From Verrucomicrobiota bacterium (GTDB lineage Bacteria; Verrucomicrobiota; Verrucomicrobiia; Opitutales; Opitutaceae): 35,850 bases of DNA. Location: assembly GCA_947471035.1 (NCBI GenBank), contig CANIWJ010000030.1:1-35850 (forward strand), read 5' to 3'. Shown piece by piece: positions 25,722 through 35,850 of this stretch. The notes beneath the pieces are model-generated. The model worked only from the letters and a program-made list of their open reading frames with translations, had not been told where the DNA came from and made no database searches. A program made the position numbers and the translations under genes. Each line of letters starts with the position of its first letter. Position 1 is the stretch's first letter.

Positions 25722-26873
25722 TTAGTTTGAGGAGACTGGACCGCCATCGCTGGGGCGGGTAACATTCATTGCGGTAAGGGCGATGCCACGGTTTTCGTTG
25801 CTCAGGAGGTAAGTATTGACCTGGGACAGTAGCTCAGTCTTTAGGGCGGATTGATCCGAAGTCGGGGCAGCAGTCTGGGTGTAGAGCTGAACTTCCGACC
25901 ACAAGGTATAGACGCCATTCTTGACGTTGGTGGCGCTGTAGGTGCTGCCGTTGTAAGAGAGGGCGCGGGCCCCGTTGCCGACGGCGGTGGTGGTGTCACT
26001 CACGCCCATGTAGCCGATGAGGGCAAAGCCGGTGGAGGTGCCGCTGAGCCAGGTGGCCAGGGTGCCGCCACTGCTCTCGCCGCTATTGCCACGGCCGCCT
26101 TCGCCGGCAGCGGTGATCACAACGCTGGCACCGGAGCCGGTGGTGGTGGGCAAGGCCTGATTGACTGGGTTATTGATACCGTAGCCGGTCTCGGCGAGGA
26201 CGGCGATGCGGGTGCCCGAGCCGGAATCGCGACCCACGGGATAGAGCGTTACAGAGTAGTCGGCGCTGCTGCCGCTAAGAACGGAAGAGGGTAGGAAGCC
26301 GGCGTTGAGCAACTGATAAACCTGCTGGTCCGTGATGTTGGTAACACCAGCGGGTGCGCTCTCGCTGGCAACGAATTGGAAGGGGATGATACCGACCGAC
26401 GAAGGAGCGGCGAGGGCTGTGAGGCTGGCGGCAGTAGTGGACTCCTGCTTTACGTCAGAGAAGGCGTAGGTAGCTTTGGCGGTGGTGGTGGTGGTGGAGA
26501 CCGCAGCTACGTTGGTACCGGTGGTGCCTTCCAAGAGGACGCTGTCGGGCAACACGTTCACATTGGAGTTATTCACCAAGGTGGTGATGCCGCTGCCGGA
26601 ACCGCTCCAAGCGGTTTTGATGGTCACGGTGCCGAGGGCGGGTAAAGAGGCGATGGTGCCTTGGAAAATGGCGGTGTTGGAGTTGTTCAAACCGGCGGAG
26701 GAGCCGGTGATATGGCGTACGGTCTCGCCGGAGAGCATAGCAATGATGGAATCGTTCACAGCCGCGCGGAAGGCGGTGGAGCCAGTCAACACGATGGTGA
26801 CGTCGGCGTAGGAAAGGGCGGCGGTGGCGAAGAAAGCCGCAGCGGCGGCGAGAAGAGATTTACGGGCGTTCAT
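25722..26873 (-). CDS. Secreted PstS-like periplasmic-binding-fold protein
   Basis: The 383-residue product has a signal peptide (cleavage near Ala23-Asp24), then VTIVLTGSTAFRAAVNDSI at 25-43, which resembles the first beta-strand and phosphate-contacting loop of PstS-type binding proteins, and GRDSGSGTR at 214-222, the second oxyanion-contacting loop of that fold. The middle is rich in Ser/Thr/Val. No ABC permease or ATPase genes are nearby, so a role in uptake is doubtful; it could scavenge an oxyanion or serve as a surface protein with a reused fold. It lies 54 bases downstream of the PEP-CTERM gene and ends at a terminator, so the two probably form their own short transcript. Confidence 0.75.
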   Translation of the reverse strand: MNARKSLLAAAAAFFATAALSYADVTIVLTGSTAFRAAVNDSIIAMLSGETVRHITGSSAGLNNSNTAIFQGTIASLPALGTVTIKTAWSGSGSGITTLVNNSNVNVLPDSVLLEGTTGTNVAAVSTTTTTAKATYAFSDVKQESTTAASLTALAAPSSVGIIPFQFVASESAPAGVTNITDQQVYQLLNAGFLPSSVLSGSSADYSVTLYPVGRDSGSGTRIAVLAETGYGINNPVNQALPTTTGSGASVVITAAGEGGRGNSGESSGGTLATWLSGTSTGFALIGYMGVSDTTTAVGNGARALSYNGSTYSATNVKNGVYTLWSEVQLYTQTAAPTSDQSALKTELLSQVNTYLLSNENRGIALTAMNVTRPSDGGPVSSN

Positions 26874-26927
26874 GAGTAGGAAGAGTCTAGGATTTTAGAA
26901 TTAAATGATAAGAAGTTGGGGGGGGAA

Positions 26928-27773
26928 TCAGGCGCGGCGACGGCGGGTAGCGACGAGGCCGAGAGCAGCGAGACCGGCAAGGGCGGCGACGCTGGCAGGC
27001 TCGGGAATAGCCGAAGTGCTCAAGGTGCCATCGGAGGTGATTTGGAGCGTGGCGACGAACTGGCCGGTCCCGACGGTGTTAGCGATTTGGGCGTTGGCCG
27101 GAGTCACGGCATTGGTCGTGACATTGAGCATGCGGTAGAGATCGACGTAGGTGGTCGTGCCGTTGATGGGACTGTCCATTTCGTTCGGGTTTCCGAAAAC
27201 ACCGAAATCCGTGGCTCCAGCAGTCTTACCAGCCCAACTGTTGGTGTTGCTATTGGGCAGGGAGGCGCTGTTGGAACCGAGATCGGTCTGGCCGACGAAA
27301 CTTCCATCAATAGGAGAACCCGTCGTTGAAGTATTGATCACGCCCAGAATCTGGGTGTTGATGGTAGAACGATTACCTGGCGCTAGAGTATCGGCGGTAT
27401 CCCCGCTGAAACCTACGGAGGAAGTCGCCTGAGTGTAATAGGTGGTGCGGCCGGGGTCGCCGTTGGGGGCGACGGTGTCGGTCGTGTTGGTCGAGTAGGC
27501 GGAGGAAATTGCGCCGAAGTAAACGTTGCCGGCGGAGAACCAATCGGCACCGAAAAGGCTGACGAGCTGGCTGTTGATGTTGACCGAGAAGCTACCACCG
27601 TTGCGGATGGTGAAGACGGAGCCGACGTTGATTTCGAAGCTGTTTGTTTCTGCTCCATCAGTAGAGCGGAAGCCGACGATCAGATCGCCCGCGTTCCACG
27701 TCGTGGCGGCTGAGGCTAGTTGGGAGGCTGTGATCGCGACCAAAGCGGCTGCGATGCCTTTAATTTTATTCAT
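26928..27773 (-). CDS. PEP-CTERM sorting-domain exported protein
   Basis: The 281-residue product has a signal peptide (cleavage near Ala22), a beta-rich Asn/Thr/Ser body, and a textbook PEP-CTERM tail: IPEPAS at 256-261, a hydrophobic helix (VAALAGLAALGLVA) and the basic end RRRRA. PEP-CTERM proteins are cut and released or anchored by exosortase and are linked to exopolysaccharide production. No exosortase is present in the window. The body (WNAGDLIVGFRSTDGAETNSFEINVG) recalls other verrucomicrobial PEP-CTERM proteins of unknown function. The G/C run of eight right after the stop (26918-26925) is a possible slippage site but lies outside the coding frame. Confidence 0.88.
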   Translation of the reverse strand: MNKIKGIAAALVAITASQLASAATTWNAGDLIVGFRSTDGAETNSFEINVGSVFTIRNGGSFSVNINSQLVSLFGADWFSAGNVYFGAISSAYSTNTTDTVAPNGDPGRTTYYTQATSSVGFSGDTADTLAPGNRSTINTQILGVINTSTTGSPIDGSFVGQTDLGSNSASLPNSNTNSWAGKTAGATDFGVFGNPNEMDSPINGTTTYVDLYRMLNVTTNAVTPANAQIANTVGTGQFVATLQITSDGTLSTSAIPEPASVAALAGLAALGLVATRRRRA

Positions 27774-28105
27774 ACGAGGTGGTTTACTAGGGTTGTGTTA
27801 AACTGAATGAGTCGTCGGCGCGGTGAACGGCAGACGGGTGAAGTTAAGCGGACCTTTGTTACGCCGAGGTGGCCTTTATGTTACGATTTGGGCACATTAT
27901 TGGCGCTTCACTAAGGTTCGCGGGCTTCCGGCTTTTGCCAAAGCGACCATCCCAAACCACGCGCTGATTCTGGTGGTTGCCGGTGTGTCCCAGCATTCCG
28001 GACACTCGAAATCGGAAGTAAGCTCTGATTGGCGCACTTTTCGCTTTGCGCCTCCTCATGTGCGGGCCAAGGTGCGCCCGCTAATCGGCATAAAATCTTC
28101 TCCCC
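27774..28105. other. Divergent intergenic region with small palindrome
   Basis: These 332 bases lie between the divergent starts of the PEP-CTERM gene (minus) and ppc (plus), so both promoters should be here; no convincing -35/-10 pair could be assigned. GTGTCC at 27985-27990 and GGACAC at 28000-28005 form a perfect 6-bp inverted repeat with a 9-base spacer, a possible operator or leader hairpin for ppc. The stretch around 27905-27965 looks like degenerate repeat sequence rather than a gene. Confidence 0.5.
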
Positions 28106-30892
28106 ATGGCCCGCAAAGCCGCGTCTCCCTCCTCCTCCACTGCTCTCAAAGAACTCGCCCAACTCCGCGCCGAAGTGCGCGCCTTGGGCTCCGCGCTCGG
28201 TCGGGTGATCACCCGGTTGGAAGGGCCGGAAACCCTGGCCACGGTCGAGCGCCTGCGCGGTCTGGCCAAGGCCGCCCGCTCCGATCAAGCCTCGGCGGGC
28301 GGCGAACTTACCGCCGCCGTCGCCGCGTTGTCGGCCAAAGACGCGTTTAATCAGGCCATGGCTTTCACGCTCTATTTCGAGCTGGTGAATCTGGCCGAGG
28401 AAAACTTTCGCATCCTCATCCTGCGCCATCGTCGCGCCGCCCTGGCCCGCACCCCGGTCCGGGGCAGCGATGCGGCGGTGCAGCCGCTGCGTGAATCCAT
28501 CGGCTCGGCGGTCGCCGAGCTCAAGGCGCGCGGCGTAACCCCGGCGCACATGCAAACGCTGGTGGATCGCGTCGCCATCGAGCTGGTGTTTACCGCTCAC
28601 CCGACCGAATCCAAGCGGCGCACCCTGCTAACCAAGCTGCGCCGTCTGGCGGAGTTGTTGCAACGCGACTCCGGTCAGCTCCCCGGCCAGCTGGGCGACC
28701 CGGCGGCGGTCGAACGCGAGATCGCCTCGCTCTGGCTCACCGATCGCAGCCGGGTGGAGCGTCCGCTGGTGACCGACGAGGCCAAGACCGGCCTGTGGTA
28801 TTTCGACACCACGCTCTACGACGTGCTGCCGCGCTTGCAGGCCGATATGCAGCGCGCCCTGGCCCAGCATTACCCGACGGTGAAGGCTCCCGCCCGCTGG
28901 CTGACCTTCGGCACCTGGATCGGCGGAGATCGCGACGGCAACCCGAATGTCAGCGCGGCTGTGACCGAGGAGGTGCTCGGCCTGCATCGTCGCCTGGCCT
29001 TGGTGAAACTGGGCGAAAAAACCCACGAACTCAGCCGCAGTCTGACCGTCTCGGATCGTCGCGAGGCAATCTCGCCTGAGATGCGCCGTCTGCTGCGCGA
29101 GAACCGCCATCTTTCCTGCCGCGTCGAGGCGCTTACCAGTCGTTTCCCGCACGAGCCCTACCGGCTGGTGCTGGCCGGCTTGCGCGAGCGTTTGCAGCAA
29201 GCCTACGCTGCGGCGGTGGCCGAAGCGAAAGGCGGCCCGGCGGACACCGAACCGATGCTCCAGACCTCCGATGCGCGCGAGATTTTTGCCACACTCGCCC
29301 GCAGTCTGGCGGCGGGTCGGGGAGCCATGCTGGCCGAGGGCGAATTGCAGGATAACATCACCCGTCTCGATGTTTTTGGTCTGCATACCGCCCGGCTGGA
29401 TATCCGCCAGCATTCCGGTCCGCATGAAGCCGCCGTGGCTGAGGTGCTGGGCCGTCCGGACTACGTTAAACTGCCTGAGGACGAGCGCCGGACCGTGCTC
29501 GCCGCCGCGCTGGCCAAGGCGGCTCCGCTCGCGCCCGCCGCGCTGGCGGCCTTTACCGCTCCAACCCGCCACGTGCTTGAGCCGATGGCGCTCGCCGCGA
29601 GAGTGCACGCCCGCTTCGGCCGCGAGTCCCTCGGCATCTACATCATCAGCATGACGACCGATGTGTCGGACTTGTTGGAGGTGGCTTTGTTGATGCGTCT
29701 GACCGGGGTCGACCTGCCGATTTCGCCTTTGTTTGAGACGCTCGAAGATCTGAGCAACGCGCCGCGCGTGCTTACAGAGTTGTTCCAGCACCCGAGCTAT
29801 ACGCCGATTCTAGTCGCGCAGGCCGGGCACCAGCATGTGATGCTGGGCTACTCCGACTCGAACAAGGACTGCGGCTACATCACCGCCAACTGGGCGCTCT
29901 ACAAGGCGCAGGATGAAATCGCCCGCGTCTGCCAGGCCGGAGGCGTGCGGGTAACGCTTTTCCATGGTCGCGGCGGCTCGATCGCGCGCGGCGGCGGCCC
30001 GGCCGCGAAAGCCATTTTGGCCCAGCCGGTCGCGCTGCGCGACGGCGGCATCCGTGTGACCGAGCAAGGCGAAGTGCTCTCCACGCGTTATCACGATCCT
30101 GAGCTCGCGCATCGCATTTTGGAGCAAATGACCTACGGCGTGATGCTCGGTATCCACGCGGCGGAAAACCCCGCCCTGGTCCGCCCCGAGTGGACCGAGG
30201 CGATGGAGCAGATGAGCGCCGGAGGCTTCGCCGCCTACAAGAAGCTGGTGCACGACGATCCCGCGTTCATCGCGTTTTGGAAGCAGGCCACGCCGATCGA
30301 CGAGATCAGCAACCTGAAGTTTGGTTCCCGGCCCACTTTCCGCCGCGCCACCCAGAGCGTGGGCGATCTACGCGCGATTCCATGGGTGTTTTCCTGGATG
30401 CAGAGCCGTTTCAACTTCCCCGGCTGGTATGGCCTCGGCTCGGCGCTCGCCCCGGTGCTCAAGCGCGGACGCGCCGGTCGTGACCTGCTCCGGGCGATGC
30501 ACGCCGAGTGGCCGTTTTTCCAGACCTTGATCGACAATGCCCAGCTAACCCTGTGCAAAGCCGATATGGGCATAGCCAAGCTCTATGCTTCGCTGGTCGA
30601 TGACCCCAAGCTGCGTTCCCGTATGCTGACGATTTTGCAGGCGGAGTTTGCCCGGACCGAGGAGGCCATTCTCGCCATCACCGGACAGCGCTCGCTCCTT
30701 GCTCGCGAGCCGGTGTTGAAAAAGTCGGTCGAACTGCGGAACCCCTACATCGATCCGCTCAACTACTTGCAGGTCGAGATGCTGCGCCGCCTGCGCGCCG
30801 GCGGCCTGGCGGCGGCCGACGAGGCGGCGACCCGTTCGGTGGTTGAACTCACGATCAATGGCATTTCCGGTGGTTTGAAGAACACCGGCTAA
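28106..30892 (+). CDS. ppc: Phosphoenolpyruvate carboxylase
   Basis: The 928-residue protein carries all key motifs of bacterial-type PEPC: VFTAHPTE with the catalytic His at about 165, WIGGDRDGNPNV, GYSDSNKD at about 581-588, FHGRGGSIARGGGP at about 619-632 with the loop arginines, and the family-typical C-terminus INGISGGLKNTG. It makes oxaloacetate from phosphoenolpyruvate and bicarbonate in the cytoplasm, refilling the TCA cycle. Length is normal (the E. coli enzyme is about 880 residues; this one has a 40-residue helical N-terminal extension rich in Ala/Ser/Leu). Start is the ATG at 28106. It stands alone on the plus strand and its stop codon directly abuts a palindromic repeat element. 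Confidence 0.97.
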   Translation: MARKAASPSSSTALKELAQLRAEVRALGSALGRVITRLEGPETLATVERLRGLAKAARSDQASAGGELTAAVAALSAKDAFNQAMAFTLYFELVNLAEENFRILILRHRRAALARTPVRGSDAAVQPLRESIGSAVAELKARGVTPAHMQTLVDRVAIELVFTAHPTESKRRTLLTKLRRLAELLQRDSGQLPGQLGDPAAVEREIASLWLTDRSRVERPLVTDEAKTGLWYFDTTLYDVLPRLQADMQRALAQHYPTVKAPARWLTFGTWIGGDRDGNPNVSAAVTEEVLGLHRRLALVKLGEKTHELSRSLTVSDRREAISPEMRRLLRENRHLSCRVEALTSRFPHEPYRLVLAGLRERLQQAYAAAVAEAKGGPADTEPMLQTSDAREIFATLARSLAAGRGAMLAEGELQDNITRLDVFGLHTARLDIRQHSGPHEAAVAEVLGRPDYVKLPEDERRTVLAAALAKAAPLAPAALAAFTAPTRHVLEPMALAARVHARFGRESLGIYIISMTTDVSDLLEVALLMRLTGVDLPISPLFETLEDLSNAPRVLTELFQHPSYTPILVAQAGHQHVMLGYSDSNKDCGYITANWALYKAQDEIARVCQAGGVRVTLFHGRGGSIARGGGPAAKAILAQPVALRDGGIRVTEQGEVLSTRYHDPELAHRILEQMTYGVMLGIHAAENPALVRPEWTEAMEQMSAGGFAAYKKLVHDDPAFIAFWKQATPIDEISNLKFGSRPTFRRATQSVGDLRAIPWVFSWMQSRFNFPGWYGLGSALAPVLKRGRAGRDLLRAMHAEWPFFQTLIDNAQLTLCKADMGIAKLYASLVDDPKLRSRMLTILQAEFARTEEAILAITGQRSLLAREPVLKKSVELRNPYIDPLNYLQVEMLRRLRAGGLAAADEAATRSVVELTINGISGGLKNTG

Positions 30893-31070
30893 GCGCTTGT
30901 CTGGGTTTAAACTCCGCCCGTCGCCGAGGCCCTTTGGGGAAAGCGGGCAGCACGGCTGGGCCGGCGTTGCGAGAGGCGGCATGGGCCTCTGGCCCACCTC
31001 CGCCTCTCGCGCCTTGGCCGAGCCGCACTCCACGCTCCCGCCGGACTGAGTTTAAACCCAGACAAGCGCT
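30892..31070. repeat. MITE-like palindromic element with 23-bp perfect inverted ends
   Basis: A 23-base arm starting AGCGCTTGTC and ending TTTAAACTC (30892-30914) is repeated as an exact inverse at 31048-31070. Inside, GCGAGAGGCGG (30969-30979) pairs with CCGCCTCTCGC (31000-31010), and TGGGCC/GGCCCA close a 3-base loop (30982-30996). Intermediate sequences pair imperfectly, so the whole 179 bases could fold into one long hairpin. The left arm uses the last A of the ppc stop codon. There is no coding capacity. It looks like a non-autonomous mobile or BIME-like element, and may also terminate ppc transcription. Confidence 0.8.
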
Positions 31071-31169
31071 AATGCCGGGTCGGCTTCACGCGGTTATTTC
31101 ACGGCGAGCGGCTTACTGCTCGCTTCGTTCGCTTCTGCCGTTTTGATGAATGGCCTTATTTAACCTACC
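31071..31169. other. Short glgB leader region
   Basis: The 99 bases between the palindromic element and glgB contain GCGAGC (31104-31109) and GCTCGC (31118-31123), a 6-bp inverted repeat with an 8-base loop. An AT-richer stretch just before the glgB ATG may hold a promoter. No ribosome binding site is obvious. Confidence 0.35.
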
Positions 31170-33419
<2,250 letters not shown>

Positions 33420-33436
33420 GCGGCTCGCCAGACCGA

Positions 33437-34690
33437 TCAGCGTTGGGCCTTGAAGATGCCGCTGGCTCCGCTGCACGCGTAGCTGGCGTAGCAGGCTAAG
33501 GCGAATAAACCGGCGTGGGCTCCGCCAAATACCTCGATCGCCAGCAGCGAGCATGCGAGGGGCGTCTTGCTCGCCCCCGCGAAGACGCCCACGAAGCCCA
33601 GCGCCGCGCCTAGCGACACTGGCAAGCCGAGCAGCGGCCCAACGACGTGGCCCAAGGCTGCGCCGATGAAAAACAAGGGCGTGACCTCGCCGCCCTTGAA
33701 GCCTGCTCCCACCGTCAATGCGGTGAACACCAGCTTGGCCAGCCAGCTCCACGACTCCGCGCCCCCGGCTTTAAAAACCGTGATCAAGGAGACCGCGTTC
33801 GCATCCGGGTGCCAGGTGCCGAGGCCGAGGTAGGCGTCGGTGCCGAGCAACCACGCAAGAGCGCCCACAGTCAGGCCGCCGAGCGCGGGTTTTTGCCACC
33901 AAGCCCGGCAGACTTTATCCAAGCCTCCGCCCACCGCGTGAACGGCGAGGGTGAACAGCTTCGCCACCAAGCCGCAGGCCACACCGACCAGCGCGACTTT
34001 GAGCAGGGTGAGTGGCGTCAGGCCCGCGCCGTCGCTCGACGCCAAACCGGCGAGGCTGGCATAGTCGAAATGATGCACGCCCCACGCCGTGCAAACTTGG
34101 TCGCCGACCAAGGCGGCGAGCAGGCAGGGCAGGGCCCATGCGTAGTGGATTCGGCCGCGCACCAGAACTTCCAACGCGAAGACCGCGCCCGCCAGCGGCG
34201 TGCCGAAGACTGCGCCGAAGCCACCGGCCACGCCGCAGGAAAGCAGCACGCCTTGCCAGTGGAAACCGAGGCGGAACCAGCGCCGCACCCCGCCCGCCAG
34301 CGCGCCGCCCATCTGCACCGCTGTGCCTTCGCGTCCGGCTGAACCGCCGCATAAGTGGGTAAGTAATGTCCCGCCCAAAACCAAGGGAGCCAGACGCAGC
34401 GGCACGCCCCCGCCGGGCTGGTGAATTTCGTCGAGAATAAGGTTGTTGCCCCGTTCGGCCTGCTTCCCAGCGCGCCGGTAAGCCCAGGCGCTCAACACGC
34501 CGACGACCGGGAGCAGGGCGAGCAGCCAAGGGTGGGCAAAGCGCGTGAGGGTGACGGCCTCGAGCGCAACCAGAAAACCCGCCGCCGCCGTGCCCGCCAT
34601 CATGCCGATCAGGGCGGCCAGCGCCAGCTCCGCGCCCCGGGTGCGCAGGGTGCGGGAGTCGAGCCGGGCGAAGATCGCAGGCGAAGCCAT
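33437..34690 (-). CDS. CLC-family antiporter, probable fluoride/proton type (CLC-F)
   Basis: From the ATG at 34690 the product has 417 residues, with about ten or more membrane segments. It carries the CLC signatures, altered as in fluoride/H+ antiporters: GNNLILD at 81-87 replaces the chloride-coordinating GSGIP, and GREGT at 119-123 keeps the proton-gating Glu (Glu121) but ends in Thr instead of Pro. [16 protein letters not shown] and [17 protein letters not shown] are further CLC motifs. CLC-F proteins expel fluoride from the cytoplasm. The frame is open back to a TTG at 34726, but the ATG is the better start. No fluoride riboswitch was recognised in the 113 bases before the gene. It converges on glgB with 17 bases between the stops and is divergent from prmC. 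Confidence 0.85.
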   Translation of the reverse strand: MASPAIFARLDSRTLRTRGAELALAALIGMMAGTAAAGFLVALEAVTLTRFAHPWLLALLPVVGVLSAWAYRRAGKQAERGNNLILDEIHQPGGGVPLRLAPLVLGGTLLTHLCGGSAGREGTAVQMGGALAGGVRRWFRLGFHWQGVLLSCGVAGGFGAVFGTPLAGAVFALEVLVRGRIHYAWALPCLLAALVGDQVCTAWGVHHFDYASLAGLASSDGAGLTPLTLLKVALVGVACGLVAKLFTLAVHAVGGGLDKVCRAWWQKPALGGLTVGALAWLLGTDAYLGLGTWHPDANAVSLITVFKAGGAESWSWLAKLVFTALTVGAGFKGGEVTPLFFIGAALGHVVGPLLGLPVSLGAALGFVGVFAGASKTPLACSLLAIEVFGGAHAGLFALACYASYACSGASGIFKAQR

Positions 34691-34803
34691 GGCGCAACGG
34701 TGTGGGCGGGGCCAAAGCCAAGGCAACCCCGCAAGCCGGGTCGGCGCGTGCCGATGAAGTTTTCGGTGGCGTGGGAGGCGAGCGGAACGATTGTAGCGGG
34801 GTC

Positions 34804-35673
34804 ATGTTATCGCTGCTCGAAATCATTGCCAAAACGACCGACTTCTTCGCCTCCAAGGGCGTGGAGTCCGCGCGGCTCAATGCCGAGCACGTCATCGGTC
34901 ACGCGCTGGGGCTGAAACGCATGCAGCTCTATCTTCAGTTTGAACGCCTGTTGACCGACGCCGAGCTGGATAAAATCCGCCCTTTGGTGAAACGCCGGGC
35001 GCAGCGTGAACCCTTGCAGCACATTCTCGGCACGGTCGAGTGGGGCGGGTTGACCTTGAAGTGCGACCGGCGGGCGCTGGTGCCCCGGCCGGAAACGGAG
35101 GAGTTGCTGGAATTGATCATCGAGCGGTTAAAGCGCGGCGCGCCCGAAGCGCCTGCGGCAGCGGAGTGGCGTATTCTGGATTTGGGCACGGGAACCGGTG
35201 CGCTGGCCCTGGGGCTGGCCAAGGCCTGGCCCGAGGCTCGGGTGACGGCCGTGGACGCCAGCGCTGAAGCTCTGGCCCTGGCGCAGGAAAACGCCCTCGC
35301 GACCGGTCTGGCCGAGCGGGTGGAGTTTGTGGTGTCCGACTGGTTCGCGGCGCTTCCGGACGCGGCCCGGTTTGAGGTGATTGTGAGCAATCCGCCTTAT
35401 CTGACGGACGAGGAAGTGGCGGCGGCGGAGCCCGAGGTGCGTTTACATGATCCGCGGGCGGCTTTGGTCGCGGCCGAGGCGGGGCTGGCGGACTTGAAAA
35501 CCATCATCGCGGGTGCAGCGGAACGCTTGGTTCCGGGCGGCCTGCTGGCGCTGGAGACCGGCATCGCCCAGCATGCGGAGTTGCTAGGCGTATTGACAGA
35601 GGCGGGTTGGCGCGACGTCGAATCACGCAAGGATTTGAGTGGGCGTGACCGGTTCGTTTTCGCCCGGCGTTGA
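34804..35673 (+). CDS. prmC: Peptide chain release factor N5-glutamine methyltransferase
   Basis: From the ATG at 34804 the product has 289 residues, normal for PrmC (HemK). An N-terminal five-helix domain (about 1-75) precedes a class I methyltransferase fold with the SAM loop [15 protein letters not shown] at about 124-138 and the substrate-binding NPPY at 196-199, which holds the target glutamine. It methylates the GGQ glutamine of release factors RF1/RF2. The frame stays open upstream to 34702, but those codons lie in the divergent intergenic region and give no domain. prfA often adjoins prmC; here nothing follows before the window ends. Confidence 0.95.
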   Translation: MLSLLEIIAKTTDFFASKGVESARLNAEHVIGHALGLKRMQLYLQFERLLTDAELDKIRPLVKRRAQREPLQHILGTVEWGGLTLKCDRRALVPRPETEELLELIIERLKRGAPEAPAAAEWRILDLGTGTGALALGLAKAWPEARVTAVDASAEALALAQENALATGLAERVEFVVSDWFAALPDAARFEVIVSNPPYLTDEEVAAAEPEVRLHDPRAALVAAEAGLADLKTIIAGAAERLVPGGLLALETGIAQHAELLGVLTEAGWRDVESRKDLSGRDRFVFARR

Positions 35674-35694
35674 AGGCGGCCAATGATCAATTTA

Positions 35695-35850
35695 CGGACA
35701 GTTAACCACTAATGGACGCTAATTTACGCTAATCCGGACTTATACCAAAATCCTGAACAAAATGGACTTATTTTAACGCAGAGTCGCCAAGCCGCTAAGT
35801 GCGCAAAGACACGGAAATGAAGGGGTTCTTGCGTTTCTCTGCGCCCTTGC
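35695..35850. repeat. Dispersed-type intergenic repeat cluster at the right edge
   Basis: Two repeat styles lie in tandem after prmC. About 35695-35735 reads as spaced CTAAT units (TTAACCACTAATGGACGC and ATTTACGCTAATC). About 35779-35850 starts AACGCAGAGTCGCCAAG and forms an imperfect inverted repeat: AAGTGCGCAAAGACACGGAA against the inverse of the last ~25 bases, 16 of 20 positions matching. Such units are found between genes in many environmental bacteria. The element is probably cut by the window end. Confidence 0.6.

Noticed and set aside
26918..26925. Run of eight G/C as a programmed frameshift site
   Set aside because: It lies just after the stop codon of the PEP-CTERM gene, which already has a complete C-terminal sorting tail, so no frameshift is needed.
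27823..28350. 175-codon plus-strand frame before and into ppc
   Set aside because: Overlaps the ppc start in another frame, with Arg-rich product in the overlap; no family resemblance.
28628..29791. 387-codon minus-strand frame
   Set aside because: Antisense to ppc; His/Gln/Arg-rich product without any recognisable fold.
34691..34803. Possible fluoride riboswitch before the CLC gene
   Set aside because: I read the minus strand for the conserved crcB-motif core and found no matching stem and pseudoknot arrangement.

Overview
This is a high-GC chromosomal window that reads like a Verrucomicrobiota genome, most plausibly Opitutaceae. The assignment is inference: it rests on the gene mix (PEP-CTERM protein, giant two-partner-secretion exoprotein with a private Ton system, Spo0J-type ParB), GTG/TTG starts, an almost complete lack of visible Shine-Dalgarno sequences, and inverted intergenic repeats. 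No rRNA, tRNA or CRISPR array was seen.

Layout. The left edge cuts an IS5-type transposase (minus strand, only its first ~20 residues are present). After ~370 noncoding bases come three plus-strand genes: a secreted LysM/coiled-coil protein, ParB, and a SulP-family anion transporter with a STAS domain. A convergent intergenic gap with a long inverted repeat separates them from a large minus-strand block (positions 27773 down to 4187). Rightward of this block, on the plus strand, are phosphoenolpyruvate carboxylase, a MITE-like palindromic element, and the glycogen branching enzyme glgB. A minus-strand CLC antiporter with fluoride-type (CLC-F) signatures converges on glgB, and prmC is transcribed divergently from it. 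The right edge holds typical dispersed intergenic repeats.

The main system is the minus-strand block. Two genes lead: a PEP-CTERM surface protein and a PstS-like binding-fold protein, the latter followed by a strong intrinsic-terminator hairpin. Only 11 nt past that terminator starts a tightly packed operon of about 21.5 kb: membrane-anchored linker protein, TpsB/FhaC-type transporter (ATGA overlap), a DUF2341-LamG-ExbB fusion, ExbD, a TonB-like protein, a putative porin with a periplasmic coiled coil, a secreted coiled-coil protein, a candidate 26-residue sORF, a 3760-residue TpsA-like exoprotein, and a membrane-anchored TPR-like protein. Together these look like a complete two-partner secretion route bundled with its own proton-motive-force coupling complex and its own outer-membrane porin. 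The unusual suggestion is that a Ton motor carrying a lectin-like periplasmic head serves assembly, export or use of a giant surface fibre. That functional link is inferred from operon structure, not shown by the sequence.
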